Shown in pieces: positions 10,427-18,932 of a DNA stretch of 64,000 bases. The notes beneath the pieces were generated by a model. The model searched no databases. It saw only the letters and a list, made by a program, of their open reading frames with translations, and was not told the origin of the DNA. Every line of letters starts with the position of its first letter. Within the stretch, counting starts at the first letter, position 1. This DNA comes from Halostagnicola sp. A56 (lineage in GTDB: Archaea > Halobacteriota > Halobacteria > Halobacteriales > Natrialbaceae), in contig NZ_JMIP02000018.1 in the NCBI RefSeq assembly GCF_000691505.1, forward strand, positions 17,120-81,119. Reading direction: 5' to 3'. Made by a program: the position numbers and the translations under genes.

Positions 10427-13243
10427 GTGAACGTACGCGGGAGCGTCGCAGGCGAGGTCGACGTGCGAACGGTGACGACGAGCTACGGCGAGAGCGACCT
10501 CGCGGAAGTTCCGCTGCGGTTCGATCGACGCGAGGATTCGATGGCCCCAGCCGACACGTCCAGTTCCGGGTCCGACGGTGGGTCCCGTTCCGGGTCCGAC
10601 GATGGATCCGGTTTCGAGTCCGACGATGGGTCCGATTACGAATCTGCGGATGCGTCCGACGGTGCGTCCGCGGGTGCGGGCGACGGGCGGGACGCCACGA
10701 CGGTCACGTTGTGGGGCAAGTGGACCGAATCGGCGGAGCTACTCGAGCCGGGGATGGAACTGCTCGTGACGAACGTCGACGAAGACGAGTACCGGGGCGA
10801 GACGCAGTACTCGACGACGGGCGAGTCCTACGTCGTCGTCGAGCCGAGTTTCCTGGTGAACGTGACGGACGTCCGCAACTGGGTCGAGTGTCCGCGTCTG
10901 TACTACCTCAACAAGCTCTCGGGAGTGCCGCTGAACTATCCGGTCCTCAAGGGGACCATCGTCCACGAGGTCTTCGGCGACCTCCTTCGGGGACGGGACC
11001 TCGAGGCGGCGATCGACGAGCGGATCGACGAACGGGGCCTCGAACTCGGCTTACTGGGCGAAACACCCGAAGGCGTCGCCGAGGACGTTCGGGACAACGC
11101 CGCCGCGATCGAGGGCTGGCTCGAGCAGGGTCGCCTTACAGAACAAGATAGCTGGCGCTCGGAGCAACTGCTCATCAGCGAGACGTTCGGCATTCGCGGG
11201 CGCGCCGACGCCATCCGACGCGGTGCGCCGGTCGAACTCAAGACGGGCAAGAACCTGCGGAAGGATCCGCGATTCAAGGACAAGATTCAGGCCGCTTGCT
11301 ACGCGCTCTTGCTCGAGGAACACGGTGGCGACGTCGACATGGGCACCTTGCTGTATACGAAAAACTCCGCACTCGATCGGAACGAAGAGACCGGCGACCT
11401 CACACCGGCGAAGGAGTTCACGATGGGCGAAGGTCTCCTGAAGTTCGTCGTTCGCGTGCGAAACGAGATCGCGGCGATGGAAGTCGCCGGCGACGTGCCG
11501 ACGGGGTACGAAGGCGACGCCAAGTGCGAGTACTGCTTCGAACAGGACACCTGCATGGTCGTCTCCGGGCGACTGGACCAGGAGTCGAAGGCGGGCCAGA
11601 TCGGCCAGTCGCTCCCGCCGGCGGAACTTGAGTACTTCGAGCGACTCTACCACGCCATCGAGGAGGAGCGCCGCGAGATCCACGCGGAGTACGCCAAACT
11701 CTGGGAGCAGGACCCGGAAGAACGCGCCGAGGACGACCGGGCGATCATCGACCTCGAGTTCGTCGAACGCCGGGAACTCGAGGGCGGCCGCTGGGAGCTG
11801 CGGACCCGCCAGCGCGGCGCGTCCACCTCCAAACTGCGCGAGGGGGACCTCGTGCTGGCAAGCGACGGCCACCCGGTGAGCGGCAACTCGGAACTCGCAC
11901 GGATCGAGCGACTCGACGATGAGATCGTCCTCACGGCCGACGAACCCGTCGAGGTCACCCGGCTCGACGTCTATCCGTCCGAACTGACCACCGACCGGTT
12001 GCTCGTGGCGCTTCACGACGCACTGTTGAAAGGTGGCGACCGTCGCAAGGACGTCCTCTTCGGACGCGTCGACCCCGAATTCGACGATCCGGCTGAGACG
12101 TTCATCGACAACAACGACGCGCAGAACGAGGCCGTTCGAAAGGCGGTCGGGGCACAGGATTGCGCGTTGATCCATGGCCCGCCCGGCACGGGAAAGACCT
12201 ACACCATCGCTCGGGCGATCCGCGCGATGGTCGAGCGCGGCGAGCGCGTGTTGCTCTCGGCGTTTACCAACCGGGCGGTCGACAACGCGCTCGAGGCCTT
12301 GCTCGAGCAGGGGATCGATACGACCGACGTGGTCCGGGTCGGCTCCGAAAGCGGCGTCCGCGAGGACATGCAGGCCCACCGGCTCGACTTCGCGGGCGAT
12401 CCCGAAGAGCGCGTCGCGGAGCTACAGAACGCGCAGGTCGTCGCCGCGACGACCGCGACCTGCGGCTCGCGGGTCATGAAAGAGCAGGCCTTCGACGCGG
12501 CGCTCGTCGACGAAGCCGCGCAGTTGACCGAGCCGGGGACTTACGCGGCGATCAATCTCGCCAGTCGGTTCGTCCTCGTCGGCGACCACGAACAGCTTCC
12601 GCCGGTCGTCCAGGCCGAAAACGACCTGACGACGTCGCTGTTCGAGCGGCTCGTCGAGCAACACCCCGACGCCGGGATCATGCTCGACCGGCAGTACCGG
12701 ATGAACCAGCGCATCCAGGCCTTCGCCTCGCGGGAGTTCTACGACGGCGAACTCCGCCCCGCGGAGCCGGCCGTCGCGACGCGGACGCTCGACGACCTCG
12801 AGGGCGTCTCCCGGGGAGAATTGCCTCCCGAGCTTCGGGATCCCGTGAGCTTCGTCCCGGTGGCGGGCGACGACAGCCAGTACACCGACGACGCCGAGGC
12901 CGCCCGGATCGCGGAGCTGATCGAACGGTACGAAGCCGCGGGCCTCGAGCGGTCCGATATCGGCGTCATCGCGCCGTTTCGCGCGCAGGTATCGAACATT
13001 TCGAACTACGTCCCCGACGATGTCGCCGTCGACACCGTCGACCGGTTCCAGGGCTCGAGCCAGGAGGTCATCGTCGTGTCCTTCACCGCGACCGGAACCC
13101 TCGAGGGACCGATATTCGAGGACTACCGGCGAATCAACGTCGCGTTGACGCGGCCGAAACGCGCGCTCGTGCTGGTCGGTGACGCCGACGCGCTCGAGAC
13201 CGATCCGGTGTACGGCCGGATGCTCGAGTGGGCGCGCCAGTAG
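10427..13243 (+). CDS. Dna2-like Cas4-type nuclease / SF1 helicase fusion
   Basis: 938 residues from a GTG start. The first 90 residues include a low-complexity Ser/Asp/Gly spacer. A PD-(D/E)XK Cas4-like nuclease follows, with Cys at about 156 in WVECPRLYYLNK, the catalytic VELKTGK, and a CEYCFEQDTC cluster at about 367 that together can hold a 4Fe-4S centre. The C-terminal half is an SF1 helicase: GPPGTGKTYT (about 583), LVDEAAQL, GDHEQLPPVV, DRQYRMN, TVDRFQGSSQE and VALTRPKRAL. Expected role: processing of flaps or DNA ends in replication and repair. It has its own promoter region, shared divergently with the uspA remnant. Confidence 0.93.
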   Translation: MNVRGSVAGEVDVRTVTTSYGESDLAEVPLRFDRREDSMAPADTSSSGSDGGSRSGSDDGSGFESDDGSDYESADASDGASAGAGDGRDATTVTLWGKWTESAELLEPGMELLVTNVDEDEYRGETQYSTTGESYVVVEPSFLVNVTDVRNWVECPRLYYLNKLSGVPLNYPVLKGTIVHEVFGDLLRGRDLEAAIDERIDERGLELGLLGETPEGVAEDVRDNAAAIEGWLEQGRLTEQDSWRSEQLLISETFGIRGRADAIRRGAPVELKTGKNLRKDPRFKDKIQAACYALLLEEHGGDVDMGTLLYTKNSALDRNEETGDLTPAKEFTMGEGLLKFVVRVRNEIAAMEVAGDVPTGYEGDAKCEYCFEQDTCMVVSGRLDQESKAGQIGQSLPPAELEYFERLYHAIEEERREIHAEYAKLWEQDPEERAEDDRAIIDLEFVERRELEGGRWELRTRQRGASTSKLREGDLVLASDGHPVSGNSELARIERLDDEIVLTADEPVEVTRLDVYPSELTTDRLLVALHDALLKGGDRRKDVLFGRVDPEFDDPAETFIDNNDAQNEAVRKAVGAQDCALIHGPPGTGKTYTIARAIRAMVERGERVLLSAFTNRAVDNALEALLEQGIDTTDVVRVGSESGVREDMQAHRLDFAGDPEERVAELQNAQVVAATTATCGSRVMKEQAFDAALVDEAAQLTEPGTYAAINLASRFVLVGDHEQLPPVVQAENDLTTSLFERLVEQHPDAGIMLDRQYRMNQRIQAFASREFYDGELRPAEPAVATRTLDDLEGVSRGELPPELRDPVSFVPVAGDDSQYTDDAEAARIAELIERYEAAGLERSDIGVIAPFRAQVSNISNYVPDDVAVDTVDRFQGSSQEVIVVSFTATGTLEGPIFEDYRRINVALTRPKRALVLVGDADALETDPVYGRMLEWARQ

Positions 13244-13388
13244 AACGTGTGATTTCAGCAATTTCATTTCTGCACTCAAGGCAGTGCTAAAATTTTCCAT
13301 GAAGGCTGATTCGCCGTAGGAGCGGCGTTGATAGCCATTGTGGCCGAAAGGTACAACCGTCAATATAAGAAGAAACAGAGAAAGAAAC

Positions 13389-14642
13389 ATGATTGTCTTC
13401 GTGCAGGAAAACCCACTGGCGGGAGCGATTCTCGTTTTGCTCTGGATCGGCCTGCTCCTGTACCTGCTGTCGGCGTGCTGGTGGTTGCTCGAGACGGTTG
13501 TTCTGGCTCGCGGCTGGAAGACCGATTCCACCGACATCGAGTGGGGGTTCGACGATATTCAGGTGCGGATTCTGACGATCGACGCCGAGGAAGTCGTCCA
13601 GACGACGGTCGACGCCATCCCCGACGCAATCGAGGACGTTCGCGTGATCGCCGAGGCGGACCTCGAAATCGACGGTGCGACCGTCCACGTCGTCCCCGAC
13701 GACTACGGCTGTACCGCGACGAACAAGGGACGAGCGGTCGAGTGGGCGCGCCGACACGTCTTCTGTGACAAAGAGTACGTCCTGTACTTGGACGAGGATA
13801 CGCTCATGGCGGGGTTCAACGGGCTGCCAGACACCGACGTGGTTCAGTTTACCGAGAAACCGATCTACACCGGCTCTCGACTCTCCTATCTCAGCGAGGT
13901 ATTCCGGATCGGCTACCAGTTCGAGCAGTTCGGATTCCACCGGCTCACCTACCCTCTCTACGCGTGGGGAGGCGGCATCGCCATCCGATCGTCCATCGAA
14001 GACGACATCACGTGGGATGTCGCGACGATCACCGAAGATACGAACTTCCTGTGGCGAGCGGCCAATACTCGAGACCTCTCCTATACGCTACTCAACGCTC
14101 GCTTTCGAAACCAGGCACCGCCGTCTCTCCGTGCGATGATCCACCAGCGCCGTCGCTGGATCTCCGGAACGATGGCGGACGGTCACATTCTCCCGAGGTG
14201 GTACCAACCGCTCTACTACACGCGGATCATCGCGTGGGCGTTTTCACCGCTCGTCGTGGTTCTCGCGCTCGTCGCGGCGATGCTCCCGGGTTCGATTCCG
14301 ACGCTCGAGTGGTACACGCTGTTCTCGATCGGACTGGTTGGCATTCTGTTCGTCTACATGGCCGTTGGTCTCGTCGGCTATCGAAAGCACCCCGTCATCT
14401 GGCCGCTGTTGCTCGCGCTTACGCCGATCGCGGTCGCCGCCCACTCGATCGGTGCGCTGTGGGGGATCCTCAGCCCGGTCGAAACGTTCGAAGTGACCGA
14501 GAAGGTAACGCCGGACACGATCGAGACAGTCCACAGCGAACTCGAGACCGGCGATCTCGCGAAACACGATGGAACGGAGCGACTCGTCCGGGACTCCGAG
14601 AACGAGTTCGATATGAACGCGAATATCCTCGATGACGACTGA
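13389..14642 (+). CDS. Egghead-like family 2 glycosyltransferase, membrane protein
   Basis: 417 residues. One N-terminal hydrophobic segment (about 9-38) and a C-terminal cluster of three to four segments flank the catalytic domain. Visible motifs are YLDEDTLM (DxD metal site, about 134-140), a TEDT box, and QRRRW in the acceptor region, the arrangement of processive or beta-mannosyl GT2 enzymes such as EGH. The ATG at 13389 is chosen because the upstream 17 codons are charged and out of character. The sugar and acceptor are unknown. It stands apart from the glycan cluster at the left end. Confidence 0.85.
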   Translation: MIVFVQENPLAGAILVLLWIGLLLYLLSACWWLLETVVLARGWKTDSTDIEWGFDDIQVRILTIDAEEVVQTTVDAIPDAIEDVRVIAEADLEIDGATVHVVPDDYGCTATNKGRAVEWARRHVFCDKEYVLYLDEDTLMAGFNGLPDTDVVQFTEKPIYTGSRLSYLSEVFRIGYQFEQFGFHRLTYPLYAWGGGIAIRSSIEDDITWDVATITEDTNFLWRAANTRDLSYTLLNARFRNQAPPSLRAMIHQRRRWISGTMADGHILPRWYQPLYYTRIIAWAFSPLVVVLALVAAMLPGSIPTLEWYTLFSIGLVGILFVYMAVGLVGYRKHPVIWPLLLALTPIAVAAHSIGALWGILSPVETFEVTEKVTPDTIETVHSELETGDLAKHDGTERLVRDSENEFDMNANILDDD

Positions 14643-14704
14643 TGCCTGAACTCGAGTTCACGTCGGCACTCGCGGACGCCTCCAGAACGCGGTCGCCACA
14701 CTGG

Positions 14705-14878
14705 TTAGTCCCACTGCCGAAGGGACACGACCGCATCGCACCGAACTGACAGCCACGCGTCCTCGGCGGCGTGCTCGACGAGTCGAAACCGAGGGACGGT
14801 GTGTCCGTGATCGATCGTCGCCCGAACACAACCTGGCTTGTCCGTGTCCGTCGATTCTCGAGGCTCGTCTCTGCCCAT
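14705..14878 (-). CDS. 57-residue hypothetical protein, leaderless
   Basis: The 57-codon frame starts at ATG 14878 and begins MGRDEPRESTDTDKP. It shows a hydrophilic, Asp/Arg-rich head and a more ordered tail (TVPRFRLVEHAAEDAWLSV). A TATA-like TTTATG lies about 27 bases upstream, matching the leaderless pattern of haloarchaea, and third positions are GC-rich. I recognise no domain. It is convergent with the GT2 gene. Confidence 0.5.
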   Translation of the reverse strand: MGRDEPRESTDTDKPGCVRATIDHGHTVPRFRLVEHAAEDAWLSVRCDAVVSLRQWD

Positions 14879-14901
14879 ACTTGTGCCATGATAGCATTGG
14901 A

Positions 14902-14907
14902 CATAAA
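14902..14907 (-). promoter_or_regulatory. TATA-like box for the 57-residue ORF
   Basis: On the minus strand this reads TTTATG, centred about 27 bases before the ATG at 14878. That is the distance expected when transcription starts at or next to the start codon. The surrounding sequence is more AT-rich than the flanks. Confidence 0.4.
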
Positions 14908-15121
14908 CACACCGTGTGAATGCCTCGAGTCGTCCGCACCAACTTGCAAATACAACTCGAACGGGCGTAATCGGTATGAGAAATACGAAGCTATCACAAT
15001 TAGACGGATCCTCCCGATAACCCGGACACATCTTGCATTATATCCCAGATAGTCAGCAGAGAGTGACGATCCGTTCAAATTCATACAAAGGTCTATAGCG
15101 ATCCCTTTCCCAGTAGCGACA

Positions 15122-16300
15122 ATGGGCCTCGTTCGGCCGCTCGCTTCTCGAGTCAGCGGACGCCCGCTACTCGCACTCATCGGAGCGGTGTACGTCGCGT
15201 TGGCGATCGGCTGGACGATCGGACAGCTGATCGACGGCGAGATGCTCGTGAACCTCCTGGTCGTGCCGCTGATGGTCGGTACTCCGGGCGTCGTGCTCAT
15301 ACTCGGGGCGTATCGACTCCCCCAGACGGACATCGATTCGGACTTCTACCGAGTCGTCGGCCGATGGTGTCTCGCGAGTATCGGTGCGATAATCGGCGTC
15401 CTCGTCGTCTACCACGTCCAGCCGGCCGACGACCTTAGCAATCCGAGGCGGAGTATCCTCATTCTCTCGGCGTTGAGCAGCGTCGCAGGCTTCGGCGTCG
15501 GCATTCACGACGCGCGAGCGAAGACGCGAGCGCGCGAAGTGGCAAAACGGAACCGGGAACTGCGGCGGGTGCGGGCCGAACTCGAGCGCTCTAACGAACG
15601 CCTAGAGCAGTTCGCCTACACCGCCTCTCACGACCTCGAGGAACCGATCCGGATGGTCACCAGCTATCTCTCCTTGCTCGAGGACCGGTACGCGGACGAC
15701 CTCGACGAGGACGCCGAGGAGTTCATCGAGTACGCAGTCGACGGCGCAGAGCGCATGAAGGCGATGATCGACGCACTCCTCCAGTACTCCCGGGTCGAGA
15801 CGCGAGGGGAGCCTCTGGAGCCGGTTGACCTGGATGAGGTGCTCGCGACCGTCAGGAAGAATCTCGAGGTCCAGATCGAGGAGAGCGACGCCAGCATCGA
15901 ACCCGAGGCGTTGCCGCGAGTGTTAGGCGATCGGGGACAACTCCAGCACGTCTTTCAGAACCTGTTGAGCAACGCGATCGAATACAGCGAGGATGAGCCG
16001 CCTCGCGTTACCATCTCCGCTGACCGCGAGGACTCGATGTGGACCGTCTCCGTCCGAGATCGCGGTATCGGAATTCCCGCGGAGCATCAGGAGAGCGTCT
16101 TCGAGGTTTTCGAGCGCCTGCACGCACACGAGGAACACACAGGTACCGGTATCGGCCTCGCACTCTGCAAGCGGATCGTCGAGCGCCACGGCGGGGACAT
16201 CTGGGTCGACTCCGAACCCGGCGAGGGCGCGACGTTTTCGCTCACGCTCCCCGCCGTGTCCACACGGCACGAACTCGAGCCGAGTCATTGGGGGAACTGA
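15122..16300 (+). CDS. Membrane sensor histidine kinase
   Basis: 392 residues. Four hydrophobic segments within residues 15-130 form a membrane anchor. A short coiled linker leads to the HisKA box TASHDLEEPIRM with phospho-acceptor His170, then the HATPase domain with NLLSNAIEY (N box), RDRGIGIPAEHQESVFEVFERL (G1/F; shown here in two parts in the protein) and GTGIGLALCKRIVERHGG (G2). No PAS or receiver domain is visible and no response regulator lies next to it, so the partner is elsewhere. CTATAG about 25 bases upstream fits a leaderless promoter. Confidence 0.92.
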   Translation: MGLVRPLASRVSGRPLLALIGAVYVALAIGWTIGQLIDGEMLVNLLVVPLMVGTPGVVLILGAYRLPQTDIDSDFYRVVGRWCLASIGAIIGVLVVYHVQPADDLSNPRRSILILSALSSVAGFGVGIHDARAKTRAREVAKRNRELRRVRAELERSNERLEQFAYTASHDLEEPIRMVTSYLSLLEDRYADDLDEDAEEFIEYAVDGAERMKAMIDALLQYSRVETRGEPLEPVDLDEVLATVRKNLEVQIEESDASIEPEALPRVLGDRGQLQHVFQNLLSNAIEYSEDEPPRVTISADREDSMWTVSVRDRGIGIPAEHQESVFEVFERLHAHEEHTGTGIGLALCKRIVERHGGDIWVDSEPGEGATFSLTLPAVSTRHELEPSHWGN

Positions 16301-16378
16301 CGGGACCCGTCCCACCTGACCCGCCGACTCGCTGTTGCAAGCACTAGTTACTCACCGCAGATACGCATCCGTCAACGC

Positions 16379-16717
16379 ATGCGAACCGTCGTACACATTC
16401 CCTCGGGAGACGAAGCCGAACAGGAGACCGGACTCGCCATCGCGCGCAACTTACTCGAGGACGAAACCGACAGTATCGATGATGTCGCCCTCGTCGCTCA
16501 GGGCGGTGGGATTGCGACCGTCAGGGCCGACGGCGACACCGTCGACGAGATCGAAGCGCTGCTCGAAGACGGCGTCGCGGTGAACGCCTGTTCGAATACG
16601 CTCGAGATGATGGATCTCGAGGAGTCGGATCTCGTTTCGGGCGTCGAAACCGTTCCCGAGGGCGCGGTCGAAGTAACCCGTCTGCAGGACGAGGGGTACG
16701 CGTACGTGCGGCCGTAG
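16379..16717 (+). CDS. DsrE/DsrF-like small protein
   Basis: 112 residues starting MRTVVHIPSGDEAEQETGLAIARNL, with VALVAQGGGI, GVAVNACSNTLEMM and VPEGAVEVTRLQDEGYAYVRP. This is the layout of the DsrE/DUF1791 fold: a first beta strand, an AxGxG loop, the NACxNT loop and a C-terminal LQxxGYxYxxP. Relatives take part in sulfur relay or intracellular sulfur handling. The single Cys in the NACSNT loop sits where DsrE-type proteins carry their active cysteine. Monocistronic by spacing. Confidence 0.75.
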   Translation: MRTVVHIPSGDEAEQETGLAIARNLLEDETDSIDDVALVAQGGGIATVRADGDTVDEIEALLEDGVAVNACSNTLEMMDLEESDLVSGVETVPEGAVEVTRLQDEGYAYVRP

Positions 16718-16822
16718 GGTGGGTTGCGGACGCGACGAACCGGTGTTGATCGAGGCAGAGTCCGGATCGACTCGTCTCGACGGGCCACGGCAGTTAAACG
16801 ACAGCGGTGCGAAGTATGTGGT

Positions 16823-17272
16823 ATGGGTACTCGAGTCGTGGACGCCATGACTGAAGACGTCGTTACCTGTGGGGCCGACACTGCACTCGAGGCCGTCGCA
16901 GAGCGGATGCTTCGCCACGGAATCGGCAGCGTCGTCATCACGACGGAGGGGAACTCGTACGGAATCGTCACGGAGACGGACGTCGTCTTCGCGACCTACC
17001 GAACGGGGGCGTCGCTCGCGGAGATTCCGACGCGAACGGTCGCGAGCCATCCTGTCGTGACCGTCGAACCCACACAGACGCTTCGATTCGCAGCGAAGCG
17101 GATGCGCGAGGAGGAAGTCAAGAAACTCGTCGTCGTCGACGGCCTCGACATCACGGGCATCCTGACGACGCAGGACCTGATCAGCCACTACGGCGAGCTG
17201 ACGAAGGAAGTCGAAGATATTCGACGGAACAGCAACCGACGGACGAACAAGTGGCCGCGTGAGGAGTTCTGA
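16823..17272 (+). CDS. CBS-domain pair protein
   Basis: 149 residues made almost entirely of two CBS motifs: VVDAMTEDVVTC...IGSVVITTEGNSYGIVTETDVV, then TVASHPVVTVEPTQTL...VKKLVVVDGLDITGILTTQDLI. Such pairs (Bateman modules) bind adenine nucleotides or S-adenosylmethionine and act as energy sensors. No effector domain is attached, so it probably works in trans. TATA-like AGTTAAAC lies about 28 bases upstream of ATG 16823. The stop abuts the convergent CARDB-like gene with no gap. Confidence 0.88.
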   Translation: MGTRVVDAMTEDVVTCGADTALEAVAERMLRHGIGSVVITTEGNSYGIVTETDVVFATYRTGASLAEIPTRTVASHPVVTVEPTQTLRFAAKRMREEEVKKLVVVDGLDITGILTTQDLISHYGELTKEVEDIRRNSNRRTNKWPREEF

Positions 17273-18556
17273 TTACTGCTCGGTGATACTGATTCCGTCC
17301 GGCTCGAGGCGGACGCCGACGCCGTTAGGTTTCGTCTGGAAGACCTCCGCGTGGGAGTCGATGTCGTCGACGCCCGCACCGACTTCGAACTCGCCGCTGT
17401 CTGGCAAGCATCTGAACTCGCGCTGTTCGCCGTCGGCCAGGGTGAGATCCTCGAGGAAGACGACCTCGTCCGAGTTTCGCACCCGGAGTCGAACCGTCGC
17501 ATCCCGCGAGAGGCCGTTCTCGACGACGACCGTATTACCGCCGCCGACGATGCCTCCGACCGTCTGCTGTGCTCTGGCCGCGATAGCCGACGCGCGCGAG
17601 CGGAACGCCTCCCGGTTGTTCTGGTAGACGAGGAGGATGCCGACGAGCGCGAGCAGTCCGAGCACCGCTGCACCGAACTGAATCGGCGAGATCCGATCGA
17701 GCAGTCCCTGGCTAGACGACCCCTCGATAGTAGCGCTCCGTTCGACAGCCGACGAAGCGTTCAACGACTCGTTGTTGGTCGTGATCCCGTACGTGTACTC
17801 GCCGCTCTCTTCGGGCCGTTCGAATTCGGCGGCGACGGCTTCGGTCTCGGACGACTCGAGCGTGAGTTCCTCCTCGAACATCGTCTCACCGTCGAGTACG
17901 AACTGGACTGTCTGGGTGTCGGTCAGATCCCCGACGTTCGTTATGTTCCCGGACATCGACACGTTCGAGCCCGGATCCGACGCCCCGACCAACTCGAGGT
18001 CGCTGGCCTCGAACATCGACCGGTTCGCCGTCACGTTTTTCGAGACGTGGCTCGTGTTCGCGGTGAGTTCGACGCCCGAGGACGCGTTTGCCGTCAGGTC
18101 GAACGAGAACGTTTCTTCGGTTCGTTCCGATGCGTTGAGCAGGAATTCCCGCGTCTGTGTCGCGTTCGAGACCACGTTGTCCGGGTCCGTGACACTCACG
18201 GTGAGATTCTGTGACTCCGGCACCTCGCCGTCGTTCTCGACACGTACCGTCGCCTCGAGCGGTTCGCTCGAGGAGACCGTCTCGTCGAACTCCTCGAACT
18301 CGAGGTTTAGGTCTCGGTGGATATCGGTCACGTTATCCCCACCAGGTGTTCGGATAGAGACGTTCTCTATCGGCACGGTGCTCTTGTTGAGTTCCAAAGA
18401 AAACGTTTCCTCGTACGGCGATTCATCGATTGTCACGTCTCGTTCCTCAATAACGGTCCCGTTGACCAAGAATTCGGCCGGGATGTCCGTCTCACCGTTC
18501 AGAAAGTCAGACAACGTCGTTTCGTCGCCGTTATATTCGAACTCACCATAGCCATT
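17273..18556 (-). pseudogene. CARDB-like surface protein with one TM segment, start lost
   Basis: The frame runs from an upstream stop at 18557-18559 to 17273 with no ATG or GTG before residue 14; a TTG at 18514 is the only weak start. The codons ahead of that TTG (NGYGEFEYNGDETT) already look like protein, so the natural N-terminus and any signal peptide seem to be missing. The body has repeated Ig-like CARDB segments rich in N-glycosylation sequons, then a hydrophobic stretch (IQFGAAVLGLLALVGILLVY) and a cytoplasmic beta-rich domain. It borders the accessory island, so truncation by the island's arrival is the simplest reading. Confidence 0.6.
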
Positions 18557-18559
18557 TCA

Positions 18560-18932
18560 ATCTTGTTGCCGATTTGACATGGATATTCGGAGTGGAAATC
18601 TGCAGTAGTGGCCGCTACCAGCGACAAAGGTGATAGGAAAACGCCAGGTGAGCTTGTATCGACATGGGGGAAGTCAATACAGACTGGCGCAAGTTGACGT
18701 TGTAGTGCCACCCATATCAATCTCGTGTCGGTATCAAACGGTAAAAGCGTCAGGTGGGGATAACTGGTGGGTATGGAAATGTCCACGCAGACCTGACGCA
18801 GTCACACCTACTATGGCATTCACAATCATAATGTGGGGTGGCAAACACCTTTCGTAAATTCGGCTTTAAGATCGAACGAACCCACCACCCAGCCCCGACT
18901 TGCAAAATGCCGGGATCAAACTATCGAGTAAA
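18560..18932. other. Island edge, no gene seen, contains an inverted repeat
   Basis: No ORF with coding character on either strand; base composition is lower in GC than the flanks. A perfect 9-base inverted repeat, GCGTCAGGT at 18747-18755 and ACCTGACGC at 18791-18799, encloses 35 bases with a smaller internal GTGG/CCAC pair. It could be a terminator for the HerA-like gene, an element end, or a small structured RNA. Confidence 0.4.

Noticed and set aside
18499..18786. 95-codon minus-strand frame at the island edge
   Set aside because: Overlaps the better CARDB frame, has atypical composition and no motif.
18908..18925. GCCGGGAT match to the tRNA-Ala 3' end
   Set aside because: Only about eight bases agree and the flanks differ; too short for an attachment copy.
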